This document shows, piece after piece, positions 11,401-21,425 of a DNA stretch of 30,366 nt. This DNA comes from Nemertoderma westbladi. Taxonomy: Eukaryota; Xenacoelomorpha; Nemertodermatida; Nemertodermatidae. The position numbers were made by a program, and so were the translations under genes. The stretch lies in the NCBI GenBank assembly GCA_032718475.1, contig JAUCBJ010007420.1:1-30366 (forward strand), read 5' to 3'. The notes beneath the pieces are model-generated. The model was not told the origin of the DNA, did no database searches, and saw only the letters and a program-made list of their open reading frames with translations. How positions within the stretch are numbered: position 1 is the stretch's first letter; every line of letters begins with the position of its first letter.

Positions 11401-14400
11401 GTACAGCTAAAGATACGGGCCGGTAGGCACTCTGGTTAGTCACTGTTAGTACAGCTAAAGATACGGGCCGGTATACACTCTGGTTAGTCACTGTTAGTAC
11501 AGTTAAAGACACGGGCCAGTATGCACTCTGGTTAGTTAGTCACTGTTAGTACAGCTAAATATACGGGCCGGCAGGCACTCTGGTTAGTCACTGTTAGTAC
11601 AGCTAAAGATATAGGCCAGTATGCACTCTGGTTAGTCACTGTTAGTACAGCTAAAGATACGGGCCGGTATGCACTCTGGTTAGTCACTGTTAGTACAGCT
11701 AAAGATACAGGCCAGTATGCACTCTGGTTAGTTAGTCACTGTTAGTACAGCTAAATATACGGGCCGGTATGCACTCTGGTTAGTCACTGTTAGTACAGCT
11801 AAATATACGGGCCTGTATGCACTCTGGTTAGTCACTTACTACAGCTAAAGATACAGGCTAGTATGCACTCTGTTTAGGCACTGTTAGTACAGCTAAAGAT
11901 ACAGGCCGGTAGGCACTCTGGTTAGTCACTGTTAGTACAGCTAAATATACGGGCCTGTATGCACTCTGGTTAGTCACTTACTACAGCTAAAGATACAGGC
12001 TAGTATGCACTCTGTTTAGGCACTGTTAGTACAGCTAAAGATATGGGCCAGTATGCACTCTGGTTAGTCACTGTTAGTACAGCTAAAGATACGGGCCGGT
12101 ATGCACTCTGGTTAGTCACTGTTAGTACAGCTAAATATACGGGCCGGTAGGCACTCTGGTTAGTCACTGTTAGTACAGCTAAATATACGGGCCGGTAGGC
12201 ACTCTGGTTAGTCACTGTTAGTACAGCTAAAGATATGGGCCAGTATGCACTCTGGTTAGTCACTGTTAGTACAGCTAAAGATACAGGCCGGTAGGCACTC
12301 TGGTTAGTCACTGTTAGTACAGCTAAAGATACAGGCCGGTAGGCACTCTGGTTAGTCACTGTTAGTACAGCTAAAGATACGGGCCGGTATGCACTCTGGT
12401 TAGTCACTGTTAGTACAGCTAAAGATACGGGCCGGTAGGCACTCTGGTTAGTCACTGTTAGTACAGCTAAAGATACGGGCCGGTATGCACTCTGGTTAGT
12501 CACTGTTAGTACAGCTAAAGATACGGGCCGGTATGCACTCTGGTTAGTTAGTCACTTACTACAGCTAAAGATACAGGCTAGTATGCACTCTGTTTAGGCA
12601 CTGTTAGTATAGCTAAAGATATGGGCCAGTATGCACTCTGGTTAGTCACTGTTACTACAGCTAAAGATACGGGCCGGTATGCACTCTGGTTAGTCACTGT
12701 TAGTACAGCTAAAGATACGGGCCGGTATGCACTCTGGTTAGTCACTGTTAGTACAGCTAAAGATACGGGCCGGTATGCACTCTGGTTAGTTAGTCACTTA
12801 CTACAGCTAAAGATACAGGCTAGTATGCACTCTGTTTAGGCACTGTTAGTATAGCTAAAGATATGGGCCAGTATGCACTCTGGTTAGTCACTGTTACTAC
12901 AGCTAAAGATACGGGCCGGTATGCACTCTGGTTAGTCACTGTTAGTACAGCTAAAGATACGGGCCGGTATGCACTCTGGTTAGTTAGTCACTTACTACAG
13001 CTAAAGATACAGGCTAGTATGCACTCTGTTTAGGCACTGTTAGTATAGCTAAAGATACGGGCCGGTAGGCACTCTGGTTAGTCACTGTTAGTACAGCTAA
13101 AGATACACCCCAGTATGCACTCTGGTTAGTCACTGTTAGTACAGCTAAAGATATGGGCCAGTATGCACTCTGGTTAGTCACTGTTACTACAGCTAAAGAT
13201 ACAGGCTAGTATGCACTCTGTTTAGGCACTGTTAGTACAGCTAAAGATACAGGCCGGTAGGCACTCTGGTTAGTCACTGTTAGTACAGCTAAAGATATGG
13301 GCCGGTATGCACTCTGGTTAGTCACTGTTAGTACAGCTAAATATACGGGCCGGTATGCACTCTGGTTAGTCACTGTTAGTACAGCTAAATATACGGGCCG
13401 GTATGCACTCTGGTTAGTCACTGTTAGTACAGCTAAAGATACGGGCCAGTATGCACTCTGGTTAGTCACTGTTAGTACAGCTAAATATACGGGCCGGTAT
13501 GCACTCTGGTTAGTCACTTACTACAGCTAAAGATACAGGCTAGTATGCACTCTGTTTAGGCACTGTTAGTACAGCTAAAGATACAGGCCGGTAGGCACTC
13601 TGGTTAGTTAGTCACTGTTAGTACAGCTAAAGATATGGGCCAGTATGCACTCTGGTTAGTCACTGTTAGTACAGCTAAAGATACGGGCCGGTATGCACTC
13701 TGGTTAGTTAGTCACTGTTAGTACAGCTAAAGATATGGGCCAGTATGCACTCTGGTTAGTCACTGTTAGTACAGCTAAAGATACGGGCCGGTATGCACTC
13801 TGGTTTGTTAGTCACTGTTAGTACAGCTAAAGATACAGGCTAGTATGCACTCTGTTTAGGCACTGTTAGTACAGCTAAAGATACAGGCCGGTAGGCACTC
13901 TGGTTAGTCACTGTTAGTACAGCTAAAGATATGGGCCGGTATACACTCTGGGTAGTCACTGTTAGTATAGCTAAAAATATGGGCCAGTATGCACTCTGGT
14001 TAGTCACTGTTACTACAGTTAAAGATACAGGCTAGTATGCACTCTGTTTAGGCACTGTTAGTACAGCTAAAGATACAGGCCGGTAGGCACTCTGGTTAGT
14101 CACTGTTAGTACAGCTAAAGATATGGGCCGGTATGCACTCTGGTTAGTCACTGTTAGTACAGCTAAATATACGGGCCGGTATGCACTCTGGTTAGTCACT
14201 GTTAGTACAGCTAAATATACGGGCCGGTATGCACTCTGGTTAGTCACTTACTACAGCTAAAGATACAGGCTAGTATGCACTCTGTTTAGGCACTGTTAGT
14301 ACAGCTAAAGATACAGGCCGGTAGGCACTCTGGTTAGTTAGTCACTGTTAGTACAGCTAAAGATATGGGCCAGTATGCACTCTGGTTAGTCACTGTTACT

Positions 14401-14876
14401 ACAGTTAAAGATACAGGCTAGTATGCACTCTGTTTAGGCACTGTTAGTACAGCTAAAGATACAGGCCGGTAGGCACTCTGGTTAGTCACTGTTACTACAG
14501 CTAAATATACAGGCTAGTATGCACTCTGTTTAGGCACTGTTAGTACAGCTAAATATACGGGCCTGTATGCACTCTGGTTAGTCACTTACTGCAGCTAAAG
14601 ATACAGGCTAGTATGCACTCTGTTTAGGCACTGTTAGTACAGCTAAAGATACAGGCCGGTAGGCACTCTGGTTAGTCACTGTTAGTACAGCTAAAGATAT
14701 GGGCCGGTATGCACTCTGGTTAGTCACTGTTAGTACAGCTAAATATACGGGCCGGTATGCACTCTGGTTAGTCACTGTTAGTACAGCTAAATATACGGGC
14801 CGGTATGCACTCTGGTTAGTCACTGTTAGTACAGCTAAAGATATGGGCCAGTATGCACTCTGGTTAGTCACTGTTA
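2467..14876. repeat. 48-bp minisatellite derived from cyclase exon A end, block 1
   Basis: There are roughly 250 tandem units. Each consists of GTACAGCTAAAGATACGG, then GCCGGTATGCACTCTG, then GTTAGTCACTGTTA. The first 34 nt match cyclase exon positions 967-1000 except T to C in GGGCTGG. The last 14 nt correspond to the intron start. Length variants are common. A 52-bp form duplicates GTTA at the donor (GTTAGTTAGTCAC). A 44-bp form reads CACTTACTACAGC. Recurrent base variants include GATCCGG, GATATGG, GCCAGT, GGTAGGC, GGCTAGTC and GGGTAGTC. Variants are arranged in higher-order blocks. ORFs on both strands with a 16-residue period are by-products of the 48-bp length, and I do not call them genes. 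Confidence 0.95.
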
Positions 14877-14918
14877 CTACTACTACTAGGATCGGCATGC
14901 TGCATTGCAGCTGCATTT

Positions 14919-17900
14919 TTAAGAATGCTGTGCCGGCTTGTCAACAAAATTGCACCGCCACAACTCCCTATCACCCATGACATTTGCTAGATCATCCGCA
15001 TCTTTAAGGCCAGTGTCCTTTAAGATGCGTCTCAAGAAAGTCATGGGCTGTCCACCATGCTTATTCACTCCATGAGGCTGCCAAAGTACAAGATTATGCA
15101 CTGGCTGGTCCTCACGGCGAAAGCAATGTCCTGCAAAGCGGAGGCGGTTTTGTTCTAGTGTCAAGCTTGGGGGAACCAATGAGACACCTCCAATGTTATA
15201 TAGTGTCTGGTTGGAGATGTGTGCATTGTACTTGACACAATGAACCCGGCGTAGCATTCTTGTGAATGTGCCATCCAGAGATTTGGTGTCCTCAGCAGTT
15301 AGAGCCCAGCATGGACTCCCATAGAGGAGTACTGGAACTACTGCTGCTCTAAATAATCGGACCTTAAGTTTCCGATTAATTCTCGGTGACTTCCAAATCC
15401 TGGAAAGCCTATTCAAGGCTGCCCATGCCTTTCCCTTACGTATTCGAAGGTCCTCACCTGACTTCCGGATCCATGATCCCAGGTAACAGAAGTCGTCCAC
15501 ATGCTCAAGCATACCATCCTTTGAGCTTATGCTCATCCGATCAGAGACTTGCTGAGGACTTTCAAAGTTAACGGTCAGAATTTTGGTCTTTCTGGAGTTA
15601 ATAAAAAGACCAACACTAGAAGCAGCATGTTCTAATGAGCTGAGGAGCCGTTGGGCTCCCTCTAATGATTCTGAGAGTACTCCTAAGTCATCAGCAAAGT
15701 CTAGATCAGTTAGGTACTTGGCAGGATTTCCTCGACTTCTGGAGCCAGTAGGTGGAGTTATCATCACCCCATCATCATTATGATGATCTAAGGACATGCG
15801 TAGAATATAGTCAACCACAATAATGAACAAGAATGGTGCAAGTGTGTCTCCTTGGAGGACGCCCCATAACACTTCAAATGGTTCTGTGTCACCGTCAACA
15901 GTAGACACAAATGTTGTCGAACCATCGTATACTGATCTGATTGCTGCAATAATTTCATCAGGAATCCCATATAATGAAAGTATGCTGAACATACGTGAAC
16001 GAGAGACTGAATCAAAGGCCTTGAAGAAGTCAACAAAGATAACAGCCAGATGCCTGTCTTTCTTTTTTGATAATTCTTCAATTATCCTTCTAAGTGCCAA
16101 AATGGGCTCCATGGTCCCACGACCTTTACGGAACCCATTCTGATTTCCACGGAGCAGTCTCTCAATGGGATCCCTGATGCGATTTAATAGAATCCTATTG
16201 TATAGCTTTGCAGCAATCGAGATCAATGAGATTCCCCGAAAAGAACCATAGAGTGTTAGGTTGCCCTTCTTGGGAACTGGCACCAACTTATTTGTTTTCA
16301 TTTCTTGTGGGACTCTTGTTGTTCGGTACATGTCTACTATGATGGGATAGATGAGCTTTAAACACTCAGGTATTTTAAAGACCTCAGGGGGAACACCATC
16401 TACTCCACTGGCACGATTGGTCTTAATGCTCTTTGCAGCAGCCTGCACTTCTGCAAAGGAGATATCGCCAATGGGAATATCTGGGAGTACAGACTCAGAC
16501 ACTTTTACTTCTATAAAGTTATCAGGCAATACCCTGTCATTATTGAGGAGCTTTTCAAAGTGGGCTTTCCAACCATTGAGGCGATCGGCTGGTGATTCAG
16601 CCTTAACCTTGGTGGTTGGTTGGCTTTTCCGCCCAGTAAGCAGATTGATTGATTTCCATGCCTGGGATGATTGCCTGCTGTCGTCAGCATCATTGATGGC
16701 ATCAACCTGTTGGTTTATTAGCTCCTGTAGATTAACAGAGTACTGCCTGTTCAGGGACCTAGATGCAGCCTTAACTGCATTCTTGGCCGCTGTAGTCTGT
16801 TTGAGTCGGGACTCTTTCTGCGCCTTATGAAGGTCATTTCGGCACTTCTGAATTTTGTTGTCAGTCCAGGGGGCCCTTTTCCTGTTTCGAGGGTATACAG
16901 GAACTGTTTCTGCAGCTGCTAACTTAACTGCTTCTGTAAAGGCAGTATAGCCCTCACAGTGATCTGCCGCCTCAGAGGCAAGAGCCTCATACCTGTTGCT
17001 CAGCTGTAGTGTGAAGCTGGATCTCACACTTGGCTGTTGCAACAGAGAGGACCAGTCATGCCGCGGCAAGGCAGATTTCGTTGTTCTGCTAGCACGCAGA
17101 CTAAGTCTTACCTTGGCCACAATAAGGCGGTGATCACTGGAGAAGGGTCGAAGTGTAAATGCATTACAGTCTTGTATAGAGCTCCTGTATTTCCTACGAA
17201 ACAGAATATGGTCTATCTGGGACTTGTGACCACTGGGTCCACTATGAGTCCATAGCTTTCCAGTTCGCTTCTTGAACTGGGTTCCAGCCGAAAACAATCC
17301 ATTTCCAGAGATAAAATCCTGAAGATGGACAGAATTTCGGTTAACACTATTGCTATAGACCCAGGGCGATGTAGGTGATTGATGCAGACTTGCATTAAAG
17401 TCTCCCAGGAATGTTAAGAATGCATGCTGATCCACTCCATCAGTAGCTGCTTGTAGATTGTGGTAGAAATTTTCCACCTCCTCTACAGGGGCAACACTAG
17501 TTGGAGAGTAGCACACAATCAGAACCACCTTAGGAAACTTCTTAGCCAGTCTTCCAGAACATGAGAAGTGGCAACGGATGATGCGGTTAGAGATTTGGTC
17601 TATTTTGTCCAATGCTGCATGTGCAGTTGGATTCATCAATAGACCAATTCCACCATTGCCACTATCATCTGCTGACGCGAGGGCGAGTCGCCAACCGCCC
17701 CCCATGTCCTTAATCAGAACCTCATCAGTCTGTCCAGTCTGCATTCGGTGCTCTTGAACACCCACTGCGCTAAGAGAAAGCTTATCTGCCAAGGCAGTCA
17801 GCTCACCTTGTCGCATTGGGGACCCGAGTGTTAGGGTGTTTACTGAGGCTAGTCTAGTGACTTGCCTCAGATTCACCAATGGCTTTGTTGGTCGGGGTGG

Positions 17901-18215
17901 AACATGAGAGTAGCCTCCAACTCCAGAATCCCTCTCCCCATCACAATCTGGCCTCCCTGGTGACCCGGGGTTTGGGCCAGAAAGGTCATCAGGAAAGGGA
18001 CTCAAAGAATTGTTGGCTGCTCTCTCTCCAGTAGGGGGTGAGACAGGCAGCCGGTCAGGAGTTAACTGACGCCTGTGAGGCCGATTGTGTCCGGTAATTC
18101 CACTGGCCTCTAGTGGCCGGACCTCCGCATTGCTAATGTAATCCATAGTGGGGGTTGGGGGGTGCTTTTTTGCCGAGTCAGCTCTCGGGGCAAATACCGC
18201 ACCCTGGTTTGCCAT
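14919..18215 (-). CDS. LINE polyprotein: APE endonuclease plus reverse transcriptase
   Basis: An intact ORF of 1098 residues runs from the ATG at 18215 (MANQGAVF..) to TAA. The frame is open seven codons further upstream but with no ATG; an in-frame TGA lies before that. Residues 1-120 are a Pro/Ser-rich leader. Residues 125-370 form an AP-endonuclease-like domain with VQEH (Glu 155), CYSPTS, GDFNA (Asp 272, Asn 274), a WTHSGPSGHKSQIDHIL block and SSDH (about 360-362). Residues 600-900 form the reverse transcriptase: LVPVPKKG, QNGFRKGRGT, VDFFKAFD (Asp 729), GVLQGDTLAP and LDFADD (Asp 842/843). The C-terminus carries RLRFAGHCFRRED, typical of these elements. The protein nicks target DNA and copies the element RNA at the nick. 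All expected catalytic residues are visible and there is no frameshift. Trp precedes GVLQGD where copy 1 has Gly. Confidence 0.93.
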   Translation of the reverse strand: MANQGAVFAPRADSAKKHPPTPTMDYISNAEVRPLEASGITGHNRPHRRQLTPDRLPVSPPTGERAANNSLSPFPDDLSGPNPGSPGRPDCDGERDSGVGGYSHVPPRPTKPLVNLRQVTRLASVNTLTLGSPMRQGELTALADKLSLSAVGVQEHRMQTGQTDEVLIKDMGGGWRLALASADDSGNGGIGLLMNPTAHAALDKIDQISNRIIRCHFSCSGRLAKKFPKVVLIVCYSPTSVAPVEEVENFYHNLQAATDGVDQHAFLTFLGDFNASLHQSPTSPWVYSNSVNRNSVHLQDFISGNGLFSAGTQFKKRTGKLWTHSGPSGHKSQIDHILFRRKYRSSIQDCNAFTLRPFSSDHRLIVAKVRLSLRASRTTKSALPRHDWSSLLQQPSVRSSFTLQLSNRYEALASEAADHCEGYTAFTEAVKLAAAETVPVYPRNRKRAPWTDNKIQKCRNDLHKAQKESRLKQTTAAKNAVKAASRSLNRQYSVNLQELINQQVDAINDADDSRQSSQAWKSINLLTGRKSQPTTKVKAESPADRLNGWKAHFEKLLNNDRVLPDNFIEVKVSESVLPDIPIGDISFAEVQAAAKSIKTNRASGVDGVPPEVFKIPECLKLIYPIIVDMYRTTRVPQEMKTNKLVPVPKKGNLTLYGSFRGISLISIAAKLYNRILLNRIRDPIERLLRGNQNGFRKGRGTMEPILALRRIIEELSKKKDRHLAVIFVDFFKAFDSVSRSRMFSILSLYGIPDEIIAAIRSVYDGSTTFVSTVDGDTEPFEVLWGVLQGDTLAPFLFIIVVDYILRMSLDHHNDDGVMITPPTGSRSRGNPAKYLTDLDFADDLGVLSESLEGAQRLLSSLEHAASSVGLFINSRKTKILTVNFESPQQVSDRMSISSKDGMLEHVDDFCYLGSWIRKSGEDLRIRKGKAWAALNRLSRIWKSPRINRKLKVRLFRAAVVPVLLYGSPCWALTAEDTKSLDGTFTRMLRRVHCVKYNAHISNQTLYNIGGVSLVPPSLTLEQNRLRFAGHCFRREDQPVHNLVLWQPHGVNKHGGQPMTFLRRILKDTGLKDADDLANVMGDRELWRCNFVDKPAQHS

Positions 18216-18643
18216 TCCACAGGGTGGGTGTCGCAATGGAGTCAGATATGAGGCCCATCACCCATATCTACTCTGGCGCACATGACCCACCATTGGCTGT
18301 TGCAGCTCATCTGCTGGGTCATGCCCTGTACCCTTGCTGCCAGGTGCAGGTCGCAGTGAAGTGCTCTCAGAGTGGACATGAGAACACTCTACTCCTGACC
18401 AGCCATTGGTAGATCACCATCTGCCTGGTCAGGCCATATACCCCTGCAGCCAAGTATATGGGTCCTTAATCCAGGACCAAGTGCGTCCTTATCCCAGAAA
18501 GAAGGGGGTCCTAGTTACAGGACCAGATTTGCCCTAGTAAGAGGGTCTATACAGCTACAGGTGGCACCTCCTTTATGCTGCATGGAGGTGGCAAGTTTTC
18601 TTGATCAATGACCTAGAATACCTGACCTGACCTGGACAGTCAC
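18216..18643 (-). other. 5' UTR of LINE copy 2
   Basis: About 430 bp lie between the ORF start and the array boundary. It is not tandemly repeated and contains no ORF I would call. On the element strand it begins after the array with GTGACTGTCCAGGTCAGGTC, including a short direct repeat AGGTC. An internal promoter would be expected here for this type of element, but I cannot point to a motif. Confidence 0.6.
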
Positions 18644-21075
18644 TTAGTCACTGTTAGTACAGCTAAAGATACGGGCCAGTATGCACTCTGGTTAGTCACT
18701 GTTAGTACAGCTAAATATACGGGCCGGTATGCACTCTGGTTAGTCACTGTTAGTACAGCTAAAGATATGGGCCAGTATGCACTCTGGTTAGTTAGTCACT
18801 GTTAGTACAGCTAAAGATACAGGCCAGTATGCACTCTGTTTAGGCACTGTTAGTACAGCTAAAGATACAGGCCGGTAGGCACTCTGGTTAGTCACTGTTA
18901 GTACAGCTAAAGATATGGGCCGGTATACACTCTGGGTAGTCACTGTTAGTATAGCTAAAGATATGGGCCAGTATGCACTCTGGTTAGTCACTGTTAGTAC
19001 AGCTAAAGATACGGGCCAGTATGCACTCTGGTTAGTCACTGTTAGTACAGCTAAATATACGGGCCGGTATGCACTCTGGTTAGTCACTTACTACAGCTAA
19101 AGATACAGGCTAGTATGCACTCTGTTTAGGCACTGTTAGTACAGCTAAAGATACAGGCCGGTATGCACTCTGGTTAGTCACTGTTAGTACAGCTAAAGAT
19201 ATGGGCCGGTATGCACTCTGGTTAGTCACTGTTAGTACAGCTAAAGATATGGGCCGGTATGCACTCTGGTTAGTCACTGTTAGTACAGCTAAATATACGG
19301 GCCGGTATGCACTCTGGTTAGTCACTGTTAGTACAGCTAAAGATATGGGCCGGTATGCACTCTGGTTAGTCACTGTTAGTACAGCTAAATATACGGGCCG
19401 GTATGCACTCTGGTTAGTCACTGTTAGTACAGCTAAAGATATGGGCCGGTATGCACTCTGGTTAGTCACTGTTAGTACAGCTAAATATACGGGCCGGTAT
19501 GCACTCTGGTTAGTCACTGTTAGTACAGCTAAATATACGGGCCGGTATGCACTCTGGTTAGTCACTGTTAGTACAGCTAAATATACGGGCCGGTATGCAC
19601 TCTGGTTAGTCACTGTTAGTACAGCTAAATATACAGGCCGGTATGCACTCTGGTTAGTCACTGTTAGTACAGCTAAATATACGGGCCTGTATGCACTCTG
19701 GTTAGTCACTTACTACAGCTAAAGATACAGGCCGGTATGCACTCTGGTTAGTCACTGTTAGTACAGCTAAAGATATGGGCCGGTATGCACTCTGGTTAGT
19801 CACTGTTAGTACAGCTAAATATACGGGCCGGTATGCACTCTGGTTAGTCACTGTTAGTACAGCTAAATATACGGGCCGGTATGCACTCTGGTTAGTCACT
19901 GTTAGTACAGCTAAATATACAGGCCGGTATGCACTCTGGTTAGTCACTGTTAGTACAGCTAAATATACGGGCCTGTATGCACTCTGGTTAGTCACTTACT
20001 ACAGCTAAAGATACAGGCTAGTATGCACTCTGTTTAGGCACTGTTAGTACAGCTAAAGATACAGGCCGGTAGGCACTCTGGTTAGTCACTGTTAGTACAG
20101 CTAAAGATATGGGCCGGTATGCACTCTGGTTAGTCACTGTTAGTACAGCTAAATATACGGGCCGGTATGCACTCTGGTTAGTCACTGTTAGTACAGCTAA
20201 ATATACGGGCCGGTATGCACTCTGGTTAGTCACTGTTAGTACAGCTAAAGATACGGGCCAGTATGCACTCTGGTTAGTCACTGTTAGTACAGCTAAATAT
20301 ACGGGCCTGTATGCACTCTGGTTAGTCACTTACTACAGCTAAAGATACAGGCTAGTATGCACTCTGGGTAGTCACTGTTAGTACAGCTAAAGATACGGGC
20401 CGGTAGGCATGCTGTTTAGTGACGGTTAGTACAGCTAAAGATACAGGCCGGTAGGCACTCTGGTTAGTCACTGTTAGTACAGCTAAAGATACAGGCCGGT
20501 AGGCACGCTGTTTAGTGACGGTTAGTACAGCTAAAGATACAGGCCGGTAGGCACTCTGGTTAGTCACTGTTAGTACAGCTAAATATACGGGCCTGTATGC
20601 ACTCTGGTTAGTCACTTACTACAGCTAAAGATACGGGCCAGTATGCACTCTGGTTAGTCACTGTTAGTGCAGCTAAAGATACGGGCCGGTAGGCACGCTG
20701 TTTAGTGACGGTTAGTACAGCTAAAGATACAGGCCGGTAGGCACGCTGTTTAGTGACGGTTAGTACAGCTAAAGATACGGGCCGGTATGCACTCTGTTTA
20801 GGCACTGTTAGTACAGCTAAAGATACGGGCCGGTATGCACTCTGGTTAGTCACTGTTAGTACAGCTAAAGATACAGGCCAGTAGGCACTCTGGTTAGTCA
20901 CTGTTAGTACAGCTAAAGATATGGGCCAGTATGCACTCTGGTTAGTCACTGTTAGTACAGCTAAAGATACGGGCCGGTATGCACTCTGGGTAGTCACTGT
21001 TAGTACAGCTAAAGATACAGGCCGGTATGCACTCTGGGTAGTCACTGTTAGTATAGCTAAAGATACGGGCCTGTT
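18644..21075. repeat. 48-bp exon-derived minisatellite, block 2
   Basis: This is the continuation of the same array beyond LINE copy 2, about 50 units. Some stretches repeat the order of variants found left of the LINE: the blocks at about 13206-13530 and 20018-20342 read nearly identically, as do 14032-14247 and 19775-20008 in part. Between about 20405 and 20760 there is a local variant, GCACGCTGTTTAGTGACGG, not seen elsewhere. The array ends in a shortened unit GATACGGGCCTG followed by TTGCTGTTAGTAATATG, where single-copy intron resumes. Confidence 0.95.
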
Positions 21076-21425
21076 GCTGTTAGTAATATGTAATGTAACA
21101 TGTATACAACATTTAGGCCTACCATCTGAACTAACATACCTCCTAACATCTCTGAAGTTATTATTAAAATATCGGATAAACAATCGGATGAATTGTCTTA
21201 ACCGTTCCTGGCCGGGACACAAAATCAATGATGCAAGCTGGGGACATCATTTGGATTAATTAACATCGCAATAAGATTCCGTACCAAAATCACCCAAAAT
21301 AATTACTATATACTCTCATGGACTGTTCAGTGAAAAACGGACTACATAGTTTTTTCCATGCACATTATGGTCGGTACATTTTATATAAATTTGTTGACAC
21401 ACAACTACATACATTTTCCTCTTAG
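21076..21425 (+). other. Single-copy 3' part of the cyclase intron and its splice acceptor
   Basis: This stretch is not repetitive and holds no recognised gene. It ends in ACATACATTTTCCTCTTAG, a strong polypyrimidine tract and AG acceptor directly before exon B. Its first bases, CTGTTAGTA, match the end of the 48-bp unit. They probably preserve the original intron sequence from which the unit was copied. Confidence 0.75.

Larger units (their letters stand above)
14877..18643 (-). mobile_element. Complete-looking APE-type non-LTR retrotransposon, copy 2
   Basis: This element of about 3.77 kb is inserted antisense to the cyclase gene inside the 48-bp array. Its 3' end on the element strand is a run of four TAG triplets, only about 40 bp after the stop codon, so the 3' UTR is very short. 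The 5' UTR is about 430 bp. TTAGTCACTGTTA flanks both sides (14864-14876 and 18644-18656), consistent with a 13-bp target-site duplication. The array itself repeats this sequence in every unit, so the duplication cannot be proved. A single ORF, a short 3' UTR and a microsatellite-like 3' end fit RTE-like elements, but I cannot assign the clade firmly. Confidence 0.92.

Noticed and set aside
2467-14876. CRISPR-like repeat array
   Set aside because: The repeats are head to tail with no unique spacers, and the surrounding genes are spliced and eukaryotic.
15386-17395. Smaller ORFs on both strands within the LINE (for example 15823-16143 +, 16351-16830 +)
   Set aside because: They are shadows of the 1098-codon LINE ORF on the minus strand, with no recognisable domains.
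18213-18236. Start of the LINE ORF at 18236
   Set aside because: That codon is TTG. The first ATG in frame is at 18215, and an in-frame TGA lies upstream of the TTG, so I used the ATG.
2410-21228. Many ORFs of 60-250 codons with a 16-residue repeat (TNQSAYRPVSLAVLTV or GRYALWLVTVSTAKDT) on both strands
   Set aside because: They are frames of the 48-bp minisatellite. They open and close wherever 44- or 52-bp units or TAG variants occur, and they overlap each other on both strands.
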